A DNA stretch of 64,000 nucleotides from Balamuthia mandrillaris. Its lineage: Eukaryota; Discosea; Longamoebia; Balamuthiidae. Location of the stretch: positions 1 to 64,000 of the forward strand of contig JAVKOQ010000059.1 of assembly GCA_031835245.1 (NCBI GenBank). The letters run 5' to 3'. The notes beneath the pieces are model-generated. The model was not told the origin of the DNA, made no database searches, and saw nothing but the letters and a program-made list of their open reading frames with translations. Below, piece after piece: positions 20,899 to 32,040 of the stretch (positions are counted from its first letter, which is position 1; every line of letters begins with the position of its first letter). The position numbers were made by a program, and so were the translations under genes.

Positions 20899-21198
20899 CT
20901 ACTTGTTGTGTTCCACCTTTCGGTCGCCCACCACTTTGTCCGCTTTGCCCTCCATCCTCAGCTTCTCGTTTCCGGTGAGGGTGCCAGCGGCTTCCTTGAC
21001 CCAGCCGCCCATTTTCTGGCCGGCCCCTTCGGCCATCTCCTTGGCCTCCGCCGCCTTGATCTCGTTGTTGCCGAGCTCCTTCTGGGCGGTACCCCTGGCC
21101 TCCATCTCCTTGGCGCCAAAGAGCTTGCCCGTGCCCTCCTTGAGGCCACCGATAAGTTGGTCCTTGCGTCCAGTCGTCTTGTTGGCTTCGAAACTCAT
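20899..21198 (-). CDS. CsbD-like stress-response protein
   Basis: Single exon of 99 residues. Two CsbD-type units are visible: KDQLIGGLKEGTGKLFGAKE followed by ARGTAQKELG, and WVKEAAGTLTGNEKLRMEGK followed by ADKVVGD. CsbD-like proteins are small, hydrophilic, Gly/Lys/Glu-rich and disordered to helical; they are induced by general stress in bacteria and fungi and their molecular function is not settled. The protein has no signal peptide or membrane segment. The promoter is shared with the divergent bZIP gene and holds a CRE palindrome and two GTCGAC words, consistent with stress-responsive control, though that is inference. No introns, unlike most neighbours. Confidence 0.85.
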   Translation of the reverse strand: MSFEANKTTGRKDQLIGGLKEGTGKLFGAKEMEARGTAQKELGNNEIKAAEAKEMAEGAGQKMGGWVKEAAGTLTGNEKLRMEGKADKVVGDRKVEHNK

Positions 21199-21489
21199 TG
21201 TAATGTTTTTTGTTTAACGTTGGTAACGCTATGCTAGGTAATGCTTCTTGTTGCGATTTGAGAAAACACAGACAGATGAAGATGGAATGGGCATTTGAAT
21301 AGATAGCTTTTTATAGTGGAGGGGCACAACAGCATCCCATGGGAGAAAAGAGGAAGGGTATCGGCGAGCAAAGCGTGGAGGAAAGGTAGAAAAAAGTTAG
21401 CAAAGAGAGAGCTCCAATTTTTGTCTTGTTTTGGATCTCTGTCGAAATTTCTTAGGCCTCGGCATTTCAGCAAAATTTCGTTACATTGC

Positions 21490-21646
21490 GTCGACATAAG
21501 TCCCCTATTATCTAATAGGTTCAACTATCCTATTGTCTGCTGACGTCAGCCTACACAAATTGCCGATGATGTTATCGGCATTTATCGATAGAAGGAAACT
21601 TCAACCAAATATGGCGAAAGAAATTGTTGTCGACGCAAAAAAGTGA
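21490..21646. promoter_or_regulatory. CsbD / bZIP divergent promoter: GTCGAC, CRE, AT motif and an upstream ORF
   Basis: GTCGAC at 21490 and 21629, a perfect CRE palindrome TGACGTCA at 21541-21548, CTATTATCTAATAGG at 21505, and TTATCGGCATTTATCG at about 21570 (similar word at 56717). A 12-codon open frame (ATG 21611, stop TGA ending 21646) precedes the bZIP start at 21785 and would be an upstream ORF if it is in the transcript. Confidence 0.45.
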
Positions 21647-21784
21647 AAATTATTGAAGAAATTTTGCAATTACCTTCCAAAAAGAGTCTTTCCGTTCGAT
21701 AATTCGTTATACGAACACAAAAAAGTTGGTCCATACGTTTTAGATCCCCTTTTGCGTGGCGTTATCCCCCCAAAAGGGAGAGAG

Positions 21785-22537
21785 ATGAACCTCGACGCGT
21801 CGGGAGGGGTGCAGCCCTGGATGAGCACTCGTGGGGGCTTGCAGTCCATGCGGGGCTACATCGCCCCCGCGGAGCGTAGGGCCAAGATCTGCCCCTTGGA
21901 GAGCGACTCCCCAAAACACTTCTCGTTCCCCCAATCTTACCCTCTGCCTCAGCCGCCACCGCAAGAGGCGGTGGTGGCCGTGGAAGAAATCTTTAGCCAT
22001 GGGCACAGTAACAACAGCAACGACAGCAGCGTGGAAGCCTCCTGGGTAGAGCAGCTGGCCCGTGAGTTGGGCGGCCCTGCGGCCTCTCTGCAAAACCCCA
22101 CGGCGGACTTGCGGGACACCTCCTTGGGCGGCGCCCTCAACGAAAGGGACTTGGTGGAGCTGTTGATGGTGGCCAACAACGAGGAAGAAGGTCAACTACT
22201 ACTACTACAACAGCAGCAAGCGTGGACATCGTTGCAATCCTCCTCTGCTGCTTCCTCTACTTCTTCCCCTTCTGCCCCATCCTCGGGCTTGTTCTTTGAT
22301 CAGCAGGAAAATGGCGTTGAGGGCCCTGTTACGACGACCTCTTTTGCGCAAGAGGACCACGCGGCTGCTTTGCCGGTCGGCACGCCTGAGAGTGTAGCTG
22401 CACTGGACCTTCTTGCTGAGTTTGGCACTCTGGTTTGTAGTTATTGTCTCCTTTATTGCTGTTGTCTTATGTTGTCTTATGTTGTCTTGTGTTGTTGTTC
22501 TTCTTCTTCTTCTTCTTGTTCTTCTTCTTCTTCTTCT

Positions 22538-22570
<33 letters not shown>

Positions 22571-22923
22571 TCTGCTTCTTCTTGTTCTTGTTCTTCTTCT
22601 TCTGCTGCTGCTGCTTCTGCTTCTGCTTCTGCTTCTTCTTGTTCTTGTTCTTGTTCTTGTTGTTCTTTCTTCTTTCTTCTTTCTTCTTTCTTCTTTCTTC
22701 TTTCTTCTTTCTTCTTCTTCTTACCTTTGTGAGTGTTGTTCTTTCCATTTCTATTTTCTTATCTCTTCATTATAGCAACCGAAAGACAAGGATCCGTGTT
22801 GTCCCTTGCCCCTGATAGAGTCATTGACAAAGGCCACGAATTCCTTCCCCTCTCATTATGATGAGTACGTTCCTTCTTCGTCTCTTCTACGTTCTCGCTT
22901 ACCTGTTTGCTCTGTTATTTCTG

Positions 22924-22954
<31 letters not shown>

Positions 22955-25414
22955 TCTCTCTTCTCCTCAACTTCTAACCCTTCTTTAACAACTACCATAA
23001 ACACAGTGATGCATTGCAAAAGTTCTTCGATATAACGATTCCACCCATTAACAATACTTATCTCTCTTCTAGTGGATCTTCTTCAGTTTCTTCCCCTCAT
23101 GACGATCCCTCATCAGCAGATCTTTCTGTGCCACAAATATCCTACGCTTCTCCTTCTTCTCCTTCATCCTCCTCTTCCACACTGCCTGCTCATGAATTCG
23201 ATTCCTTTGCCTCCTCTTCTTCTTCTCCTCCCTCTCCTCCATCTCAACCTATTTCCTCAACCTCTTCTCCCTCTTTCCTTACTTCTACTTACTCTGCTTT
23301 CGGAATGGTATCACTGGAAGCATCTGCTGAAGCTTATACGCGTCGAAGTCTTGCAAGCGACGCAGACGACATATCAAATGTTGCGAGCGTTTCGTTGTTT
23401 CCTCCGTATCATCAACTTCTTCAACCTCATCCTCAACTCCCTCTTCAAGACCACGCCAACAATAATAACACCAACAACATTAATATCAGCATTAATAGCA
23501 ATAACAACCACCAGAGCAACTCGAAGTCGTCGGCAAGGGGTGGACAACGTAAACGAAAAGGTAGCAGCACAGATGAATACGCTAATAACAACGATCAAAT
23601 AGATGAGAATCTTTCACCTGCTGAAAAACAAGAAATAAGGTTAGCTGTTCGTTTTCACCTCCTTCTCTTGTTGTCTTATGTTGTCTTATGTTGTCTTATG
23701 TTGTCTTATGTTGTTGTTGTTCTTCTTCTTCTTGTTCTTGTTGTTCGCTCTTCTCTCTCTTCTCTCTCTTCTCTCTCTTCTCTCTCTTCTCTCTCTTCTC
23801 TCTCTTCTCTCTCTTCTCTCTCTTCTCTCTCTTCTCTCTTCTCTCTCTTCTCTCTTCTCTCTCTTCTCTCTTCTCTCTTCTCTCTTCTCTCTTCTCTCTT
23901 CTCTCTTCTCTCTTCTCTCTTCTCTCTTCTCTCTTCTCTCTTCTCTCTTCTCTCTTCTCTCTTCTCTCTTCTCTCTTCTCTCTTCTCTCTTCTCTCTTCT
24001 CTCTTCTCTCTTCTCTCTTCTCTCTTCTCTCTTCTCTCTTCTCTCTTCTCTCTTCTTTATCAACAACTTGCATTTTTTTCCTAAACAGAGCACAGCAATC
24101 TAGAGAAGCATCGCGCCGGTACAGGAGAAAGAAAAAGCAAATGATTACTCAGATGCAAGAGGTATGTTCGCTGATTTTTTTAAACGATGTTTATTTTTTT
24201 GTTGTTGTAATTATTGAAAATCTTTCTATGCAATAGCAACTGCAAAAACTACAACAAGAAGCGGCAATCTTGCTCGCCGAACGAAACAAAGCCATAGAGC
24301 TGCTCGCTAAATACAAAGGAGAAAGCATTGCCCGCAGTCAAGAAAACATAAAATCCTCCTCTCAGGTTTCTTTCTCTTGGCTTTCTATTTCTTGCGCACC
24401 TCTTCTCACCTTTAACTTAAAAAAACAACAGCTGGAGACAGAAAGAGCAGGCGTGTTGGCTCGGTTGGACATGTTGGTTCGTTCTCACGCGCCTGATGAA
24501 GAGCTCGTGCCGGTGCTTGCCGAATTACGTGGCATCTGTAAACAAATAAGCGCTTTGGGCCAGTGTCATATTAACGTACTTTCATTGTTTGTTGTTTCTA
24601 TTCCTGTTACTTTTTATTCTAATATACTGCAAACATTTGTTTATCATCCACAGATGTTACTCAGTCCAAATGCTGCAGTTCAACTGGCCAAAGTTGGCTT
24701 CTTTGCTGGTCAGGTCTCTCAAGTGGACATGCCCACTAAAGGTGCCACTTCCTTCCTCTTTTTCTTTCTTTGCCCTCTTTCTGTTGTTTAACCTCTTCCC
24801 TTGAAACAGAGGAAAATATCACCAGCTTTGTTCACAAGATATTGACGGAAATATACTCCGTTACCGAACACCAGAAACGTACCATTGCCAAAGCCATTGA
24901 GCATCATTACCAAGCCCTTGTACTCTCTTCTTTCTTCTTCTTTGTTTTTTCTTCTTGCTCCTCTTACACCTTTGACAATGAAAACAACAGGATGAGTTAA
25001 TGGAAGAGCGTCAACAGCTCAACAACGAGCTGCACGGCCACTTTGCGCGCCACACGCAAGCCGTCATGAAGGGCCAACACCTCAACGCGCACAGCAAGCA
25101 GGACCAGCGCACCCTCCTGGACACCGTCGTGACGATGCAGTACCTGAGGGACAACATGAAGCAGGAGGCGGAGGTCTACGAGGACACCACCCTGAAGATC
25201 CTGTTGTGCCTTACGCCCCGCCAGCAGGCGCAGTTCTACCTGAACGTGGAGTTTACGCATCAGTCCGTTCGTCAGTTGAAAAAGGTTTTTTGCTCCTCTT
25301 TCGTTTCTTTCTTCCTTCTCTTTCTCTCTTTTTGTGCTTCACCCCAACTGAACAAACAAACAAACAAAAAAAAAGATGTGGGACTCCATGAAAGGCTCGC
25401 TGTTGAAGACCTGA
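21785..25414 (+). CDS. bZIP transcription factor with conserved C-terminal domain
   Basis: Ten exons (21785-22432, 22776-22864, 23007-23639, 24089-24161, 24237-24365, 24432-24575, 24654-24741, 24810-24919, 24991-25284, 25376-25414) join in phase to 748 residues. The basic region is assembled across intron 3: RAQQSREASRRYRRKKKQ, followed by a leucine-type zipper QLQKLQQEAAILLAERNKAI and ELLAKYKG. The N-terminal half is low-complexity (Gln, Ser, Asn tracts) with acidic patches, typical of an activation region, and ends in a basic RGGQRKRKG segment. The C-terminal 250 residues form an alpha-helical domain with LTPRQQAQFYLNVEF near its end, which recalls the DOG1-like/TGA-type region of plant and algal bZIPs. 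Introns 1 and 3 contain large pyrimidine repeats. The upstream CRE suggests possible self-regulation. Confidence 0.85.
22470..22731 (+). repeat. TTATGTTGTC units, TTC/TGC trinucleotides and TTCTTTC array in bZIP intron 1
   Basis: Begins with three copies of a GTTGTCTTATG-type decamer, then (TTC)n, (TGC)n, TTCTGC mixtures, GTTCTT repeats and about seven CTTTCTT units before the acceptor at 22775. Confidence 0.85.
23663..24056 (+). repeat. TTATGTTGTC units plus ~300-bp TTCTCTC heptamer array in bZIP intron 3
   Basis: Four GTTGTCTTATG decamers (23669-23712) lead into TTC repeats, then about 11 CTCTCTTCT octamers and about 25 TTCTCTC heptamers. The decamer is shared with intron 1 of the same gene. 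Confidence 0.9.
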
Positions 25415-25454
25415 GCATACCTGCGCTTCAGGTTCCAGAGAGATCATTCACCAC

Positions 25455-25489
<35 letters not shown>

Positions 25490-25784
25490 AGAGCATTTTT
25501 GTAAGTCAAAAAAATAAAGTACTTTTTTTTTGTACAAGATTATTTTTTTAAAAAAAAATCCATTCATCTTCAAAACTCAGAGAGAGGGAGAAAAAAAGGA
25601 TCAAACGATAAGCCTTTGTACTGCTTTCTTTTCAATCTCCTTGTTCTCTGTGGTTGGTGATGATGATGAATTTTGTTTTTCTTTTTTTAAAAAAAAAGGT
25701 AGCAACCGTCCTCATCGTTGGAGAGAGGAGGAAAGAAGGAAGGGGATCTAATCCTCCTCCTAGCTCCACCTTATTTTTGTGTTT
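25415..25784. other. convergent 3' intergenic region, bZIP / CKS1
   Basis: (GA)n at 25459-25485, AATAAAG at 25512 as a likely bZIP poly(A) signal, and poly(T)/poly(A) runs. No gene recognised. Confidence 0.5.
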
Positions 25785-26157
25785 TCAGTTGACGACGGTC
25801 ATGTTCTCAGAGCTCTTGGGCAAAGGTTTGGTGGCGTAGGGAGAAGCAAGGGAACGACGGAAGAGCAGGATGTGGGGCTCGGGTTCGTGGATGGCGTAGT
25901 GCTCCCAGCCTAGGGATTGCTGCACGCCCAGCGCTCGCCACTCGGCCTCAGACATGAGCTTGTTGGGCAGTCGGTGCACAAAGTCTTTTGGCAAAATAAC
26001 GTGTCTAAATCAATCATGATCCATCAGAGAGAGAAACAGCAGAGAAAAGGTTAATCTTTCGTTTGTCGATGCACGATGAGAGAAAAGTGTTTTTTTTTTA
26101 CCTGTACTCATAGTTTTTGTCAAAGTATTTGTCGGAATAGATGATTTGTTGGGACAT
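25785..26157 (-). CDS. CKS1: cyclin-dependent kinase regulatory subunit CKS1
   Basis: Two exons (26102-26157 and 25785-26004) encode 91 residues. The family is unmistakable: [20 protein letters not shown] at the N-terminus, [20 protein letters not shown] in the middle and [12 protein letters not shown], the strand that includes the HxPEPH hinge. The intron interrupts the YEYRHV motif after the second base of the Arg codon. CKS proteins bind CDK1 and recognise phosphothreonine, tuning multisite phosphorylation and SCF-mediated turnover of CDK inhibitors. The C-terminal tail after LLFRR (about 20 residues, ending SSENMTVVN) is short and unlike most orthologues. The upstream gap holds an E2F-like 15-mer, fitting cell-cycle control. 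Confidence 0.96.
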
Positions 26158-26375
26158 GGTGGTGATGAAGAACGCGAGTAGCAGAGTACGCGGGGGTGTG
26201 TGCAAAAAATAAATAAATAGGCACGAGAGAAAGAGAGAGAGCTCGAGGCTATGCTGCGCTTTTAAATTGTGAATGAAAAAGAGAAGAAGGAAAAAAAATT
26301 GGGGGGGAAAAAAAAATAAGCTGCTTCATTTTGGCAGAGGCATTACCCGCGCAAAAAAAAAAAAACCAAAATTCA

Positions 26376-26390
26376 ATTTTGGCGGGAAAA
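26376..26390. promoter_or_regulatory. E2F-like site in CKS1 / P450 divergent promoter
   Basis: ATTTTGGCGGGAAAA, identical to 344-358, about 220 bp upstream of the CKS1 ATG and 255 bp upstream of the P450 ATG. Confidence 0.55.
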
Positions 26391-26645
26391 AAGTCTACAA
26401 AATATAAGGTCGAGATCCGTCAACCGATGATCGCTGATACCTTGCACGTTCGATTTTTGATTGGTTTGCGATACCGATGCAGTTTTTCTGGTTTAATTTA
26501 ACGATAAAATCTCCAAAATGAGTGAATTATTAGGCCTTTAATACTGGAGGCGAAAAAGTTTATCGAGCCTGGCTGGTTTGGTTTGTTGCACCGAAGGGCT
26601 TCTTTTTTTTTTTTTGTTGACCGACAAACACCGACCGTGCACACC

Positions 26646-27330
26646 ATGCAACGCCTTCGTCCGCTTCGTTGTGTCCCTGCTGCTCCTCGAGTCTCTTTGG
26701 TCGGCGCCGGCCGGTCTCTTCGCCAGGCCTCCTCTCTCGGCTGGCAGTGTCCTGTTTCCTCTTCCTCCTCCTCCTCCTCGGCTTCCTCTGTTGTGTGTCT
26801 TCACAGCAACAAAGGAACACGACGAAACTTTCGCACTTCCCTCCCATCGCATGAAGCAGCTCAAACGCCCTCTGCTGCCACCTCTTCCGCTGCTGACATG
26901 TCTGACCCTGGCGCCATGGCCGCCGCTATGGCTGCCGCCAGCCGACATGCTCCCCCTCTGGACCCTGCCTTGCTGGCGCTGCCCGGTCCCTCTCAGGACG
27001 TGTTATCCATGATCATGGCCCACCGCGATGGCGTCGGCGGCACTGCCGACATTCTCTGGGACCTTCGTCAAAAGCACGGCGACACGCTGAGAGTTGTTCT
27101 GGGAGGCCTGCCCTCTGTTGCTGTTTTCAACCCAGACCATGTGGCCCAGGTCTTTCGTGCCGAGGGCAAGTATCCCAGCAGTCTTGCCTTTGACGTGTGG
27201 AAGAAAGCCCAACAGGAAGAGATGAAGGAGTGGTTGAAAGGCAACCTTTTCTTTGAGGAGGTATGAACACTTTGTCTCACTTTCCACTTTCGTTTTCTCT
27301 TTTCTTTTTTCCTGGCTCCTTTTCTTTGCT

Positions 27331-27378
<48 letters not shown>

Positions 27379-28667
27379 ATCCTTTCTCTTGCTTCTCTCT
27401 CTCTCTCTCCTTTCGTTTTGCACCGCTAGCACTTTTCTTCTAATGTTCTTTGGCTCGCGTGTTCTTCGTTCTTACTCTCATGAATAATGCAAACAAACAG
27501 GGAGACGAGTGGAAACGTCTCCGCAACGAGCTTCAAAAGCGTATGTTGCCGCCGCTGGAGGCACAACGCTTCATCCCCATGTTTGCACCGCTGATGCGTG
27601 ACGCCTCCGCCGTCATCGCCAAGTCCATGGCAGAGGATGTCCCTCAGGCAGAGCGACCCACCCTCCGCCAGTTTCTCAGCCGTGTGACCATCGAGAGCAT
27701 TGCTATGGCGCTCTACGGCAAGCGACTGGGAAGCTTGGACCCCAACGGCGCCATCCCTGAGAAGACCCAATACTTTATCCAAAACACGCACCACCTCTTT
27801 GACCTCACTGTGGAGCTGGAGATGGGGGCAGAGCAGAGGTGGCGCATGCCTGGAGCCACTCGCGAGCACTGCCCTGCCTATGGGGAGATGATCGACTGCA
27901 TGAAGAACCTCTGGATCATCGGCACGGAGTACCTGGAGGAGACCCGGCAGACACTCATGGAAAAGCTGCAACGCGGAGAGCTGGACGAGGACCAGCTGGC
28001 CGTCTCCCCTTACCTCCTGCCCTATCTCATGTCCCGCGGGGAGAACGCTGTCTCCCTTCGCGAGATCACCACCAACGTCAGCGGGCTCTTCCTCGGCGGC
28101 GTGGACACCACCAGCGTCTCCATGCAGTGGGTGTGCTATTGGCTGGCCAAGAACCCAGAGGTGCAGGACAAGCTGGCGGAGGAGCTGCGCAGGGAGCTCA
28201 AGGGAGGGGACCTAAACGACCCGGAGCAGCTGCGTCGTCTGCCCTACCTCAAGAACGTCTTCAAGGAGTCCACCAGGATCAGCCCTGCCACCATGGGAAC
28301 GATTCGAACCTTGGAGGAGGACATCCAGTTGGGAGAGCACGTCATCCCCAAGAAGACAAGAATTATGCTGCTCATGAACCTCTTGGGGCGTGACGCCAAC
28401 ATGTACCCGGAGCCGAAACGCTTCGAGCCGGACAGATGGCTCACAAAGGAGGAGCACCCCTTCGCCCTGTTGCCTTTCAGCTTTGGGGCCAGGATGTGCC
28501 TCGGCGCCAGGCTGGCCATCAACGAGACCTACGTCTTTCTGGCCCGCGTGATCCAGGACTGGAACCTTCGCTTGAGGGATCCCTCGCTGGAGTGCCGCCC
28601 GGTGGTCAAGCTGCTCACCCGCCCCGAACCCGTCCCGGATATCGTGTTCACCCCTCGTCGCATGTAA
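26646..28667 (+). CDS. cytochrome P450, mitochondrial-type
   Basis: Two exons (26646-27260, 27501-28667) encode 593 residues. The first 70 or so are Arg/Ser/Ala-rich with few acids and no membrane anchor, which suggests a mitochondrial presequence. GDEWKRLRNEL opens exon 2 (helix C W-x-x-x-R motif). The I-helix is GLFLGGVDTTSVSMQW, the K-helix FKESTR (ExxR), the PERF-like segment RFEPDRW and the heme loop FSFGARMCLGARLA with the axial Cys. Family members of this class receive electrons from ferredoxin and hydroxylate sterols or other lipids; the substrate cannot be predicted. The coding sequence is GC-rich relative to its flanks, and the intron carries two (CT)n blocks. The gene ends just before a long TTA array with AATAAA at 28673. 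Confidence 0.92.
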
Positions 28668-28689
28668 CGCATTAATAAAACTGTTTTAA

Positions 28690-28839
<150 letters not shown>

Positions 28840-29006
28840 TAAAACAAAATACCAACGTAAGCACCACGAGTCGAACCGACGTCCTTACCATGCCAATTTT
28901 GTCGACACTAGGAAAAATTTACAGGAATTTTTTTGGTCCCAGCAGAAAAAAAAAACAAACAAAAAAAAAACAAAGACAAACAAAAAAAAAAAGATTAAAA
29001 ATAGAA

Positions 29007-31878
29007 ATGAGAAGGAAAGCAGACTCGCTTGAAGGAGAAGAAGAGCAACAAGAAGAGCAGAACCCTCGCGATCAAAAGCGGTCCAGAACGTGCCTGGAGG
29101 GGAGGGGAGCACCGGAGGGCGAGCAGACTCATCGTACCAACGACGGCGTTACCACCGTTACCATCCCGGAGGAGCTTTGGGCCGACGCGTTGCGCTTTCT
29201 CTGGGAGTCCTCCTGCGGTTCCTGGCATTGCTCTCGCTCTGCCGGGCTTCCTCCTCGCATCGGCGACCACCACGAGCGGCTCTCCCACAACGCAGTGCTT
29301 CAGCCTTATATCCTTCAAAGACAGCTGGATGAGCAAGGAGAGGAAGGGGTCGACGTTGCGGACCAAAAACCAAAAACAACAAGCACCAACGTGAACCGAA
29401 AGAAAACGAGCGGTGAATGCTTCTTCGCCAACATGGGGGAATGCAACTCTTTGGAGCCTTTACTGCAAGCCAGGTCCGTGTGCAGGCTCTTTAAGCGGCT
29501 GGTCGATGGCATGACGGGAATGGACGTCCTCCAACCCTTTGCCGAACGAGTGCTGGCGAGAGTCTCCTCCCCTCCGAGCTTTTTTGTTTCTCCTCATCGG
29601 GAGGATGGAGGCCAAGGTGCTGAAGCTACGGAGGGGGTTTCCTCGCGGTGTGGGTGGCCTTGGTCACAACAACAGAGCGAGGAGGGGCGGGCGGACCCGC
29701 AGCAGGCTTTGAAGGTGTTGAGCAAGGCGGTCATGCCAGCGATAAAGGCTAGGTTTTATGCTTGCAGGTGCCCACCATTTTTCAGCCGTTCTTCGTGTGC
29801 TTGTTCTTGTTTTTAATTCCTCATTTTCTCTCTTGGCAAACTTGTTTCCTTTCATTCTTATCTGTATTCGCGTTTCTGGTCTTCTCATTGTTCTATCTTC
29901 TTCCAGCTTACAAGCCCGCGTAGAAGAATGCTTGTCGCAGTGGTGGAAGCCTCGCTTTAGCTCTTCTTCTCAACTCCAACAAACGATCAAGCGAGCACAG
30001 CACCTAATCCAATCCCGGGCGCTTCGTTTGATACATTTGGAGCGAGAGGAAGATCACCTGGACATTTCTTACGCTCTTGGCATTCGCGCTGTCCTGCTTA
30101 TCTCTCTCAGCAAACTCCGCCGTCAACCACAAGGCGAGGAAGAAGAGGATATCGATAATGAAGAGAAGAGCGAACGGCAGGAAGAGGAAGATTTGGTGAT
30201 AGCCTTAGACGTGGTTCAAGGTTGGGACTACCGAGACGAAGCTTGGGATATGGGATTCTTCATGCGAGCTCGTCTTCCTTCGCCCCCATCCTCATCGCAA
30301 CAAGATGAAGCAACGGATGGATGGAGAAACGCTTTAGGCATAAAACAGGAAGAACAAAAGAAAGAGAGAAGTGAACAGAAAGAAGATATGGAAGCAGAAG
30401 GAGAAAGAGAAGAAGAAGGAAAGAATGATGCAAAGGAAAATGGTAAGCAGGAGGAAGCAGAAGAGTTAACTGCACCGCTGGTGATACTCACTGTGTCTCG
30501 TGGATCAGGCGAACCGACTAGCCTCAACAAACCTCTTCTTCGTCGTTTGTGGCAATTGCTCTTCCAAACCAACAACAGCGAAGAAGAAGAAGAAGAAATT
30601 ATGGAAGCGGAGAGAAGCATGTTTGAGTTTCTCAGCCTTTGTTCGAGCTTCTTCTGGAAACTGGACTTGGATCATGTGTGGCTTACAAGAGACGAAGAAG
30701 AACCCTATTGGAGCGAGCCAGTTCAATGGATGTTGAACAACAAAAAGGAAGAAGAAAAAGGCAAGCAAGCCGCGCAACAGACCTCGCGAGCAAGAAATCT
30801 AAGAAGAGGAAAACCGGCTTCTACTTTGGCAGAGAGCGAGAACTTGGGTTTTATTGACCTCGCGAAACAACCCGAAGACCCAGACTGGCAGCCTTCGACA
30901 CCAGAAACCATTGCCGCTGTCATGAAGGATAGTAGTTTGAAGGAAGCGAGGGCCATGCTTGCAACCTTGGACAAACAGCACCATTTGTTGTCTCAGGTAC
31001 GTTGGTACCCAGTGATAGACAAAAGAGCGTTGTTTCTCTTATTTTTTGTTCGTACGTCAACACAGGCCTCGGCAGAGGAGCGCTATTTGTGGATGTATAG
31101 ACAAGCGCGGTGCCTTCAAGCCAACATCGTTGCCTCTTCTTCTCTTGTGGAGTTTCCAAAACTATGTTTCAGTCGCTTTTGCGGCTTTAGCAACCTCTCT
31201 GTGGACTCAGGAGAATACTCTGGACTTACAGTGACTCGTTCTTCTAGCATTCTTTTTTCACGCCCTTCTTCTCCTTCTTGTAACGTGTATCGAGTGAAGC
31301 TGGAAGCTAAAGAAAAGAACGGCAACTGTTACGGCGACTCTTGTGACTCTCATAGCCTGACGCTCACCTCAACTCTCAACACTTTTGCTATGCTTCTCTC
31401 TGAATCTCTTCGTTGTGCCGTGCAACCGAGACAACAACATGGAGGAAACGGTGGAGAAGGAGGAGATGGAGAAGAGAAACTCACAGTCATTGTGAAGTAC
31501 GACAAGGATATCCCTACTCACCCTCTTGAGGACGAGGAAGAAGACGGAGAAGAAAAAGAAGCAGAAAACGAGAAGAATGACTCCACTTGCATTCCCTTGC
31601 ATTCTCTCTTCCAATTGCCGCCTTCAACACCTAAGACAAACGAGGCATTGCTCCGTCATCTGTTGTTGGGTTTAGGCCTGCGAATGCTGGGCATTGCACC
31701 CGACGCCAATCACGACCGGGAGAGAGCAGAGCACGAAGAAGAGAAACGGGAGCAAAAGGTCACGAGCAGCTTGTGGGATCTGGTGCGGATGCTCGAGCAA
31801 GAACCAAGCGCGACCCCTTTCTCTGCGGACGCCCTTTGGCAGCAGTGCTTCCCTTTCTTTAGGAGGGCGAGCTACTGA
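29007..31878 (+). CDS. large hydrophilic protein of unknown function, possible F-box-like N-terminus
   Basis: Three exons (29007-29767, 29907-30996, 31066-31878) give 887 residues; the last intron has no in-frame stop, so an unspliced read-through form is also open. I do not recognise the family. Residues 50-65 (VTIPEELWADALRFLW) and a later helix RSVCRLFKRLVDGMTG could be the two halves of an F-box interrupted by a low-complexity insert. The middle is built of acidic Glu/Lys blocks separated by hydrophobic segments such as LRLIHLEREEDHLDISYALG and LVIALDVVQGWDYRDEAWDM. The C-terminal part has LLRHLLLGLGLRMLGIAPDA. No signal peptide or membrane segments. It lies alone between the TTA array and the broken ankyrin-like gene. 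Splice phases agree throughout, so the gene model is more certain than its role. Confidence 0.7.
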
Positions 31879-32040
31879 GCGAAGAACGAGAACCGAAAAG
31901 CCGGTGAAAAGAAAGAGGTGTTTGTTTTTTCAGTTTCTCCTGTGAATTTTTAACAGGAAAAAAAGCATTGAGAGAAAGCATAAAACTACACATAAGCATC
32001 GAGAGAAAGCCAAAAAAGACTCCTTGGCATTACCACCAAC

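Noticed and set aside
22444..24236. Long Ser/Leu/Phe frames and Arg/Glu/Lys antisense frames in the bZIP gene
   Set aside because: Pyrimidine repeat translation only; splice sites on both sides restore the bZIP reading frame.
28857..28895. tRNA-like end with GGTTCGACT (minus strand)
   Set aside because: The T-arm does not pair properly and no acceptor or anticodon stem can be found upstream.
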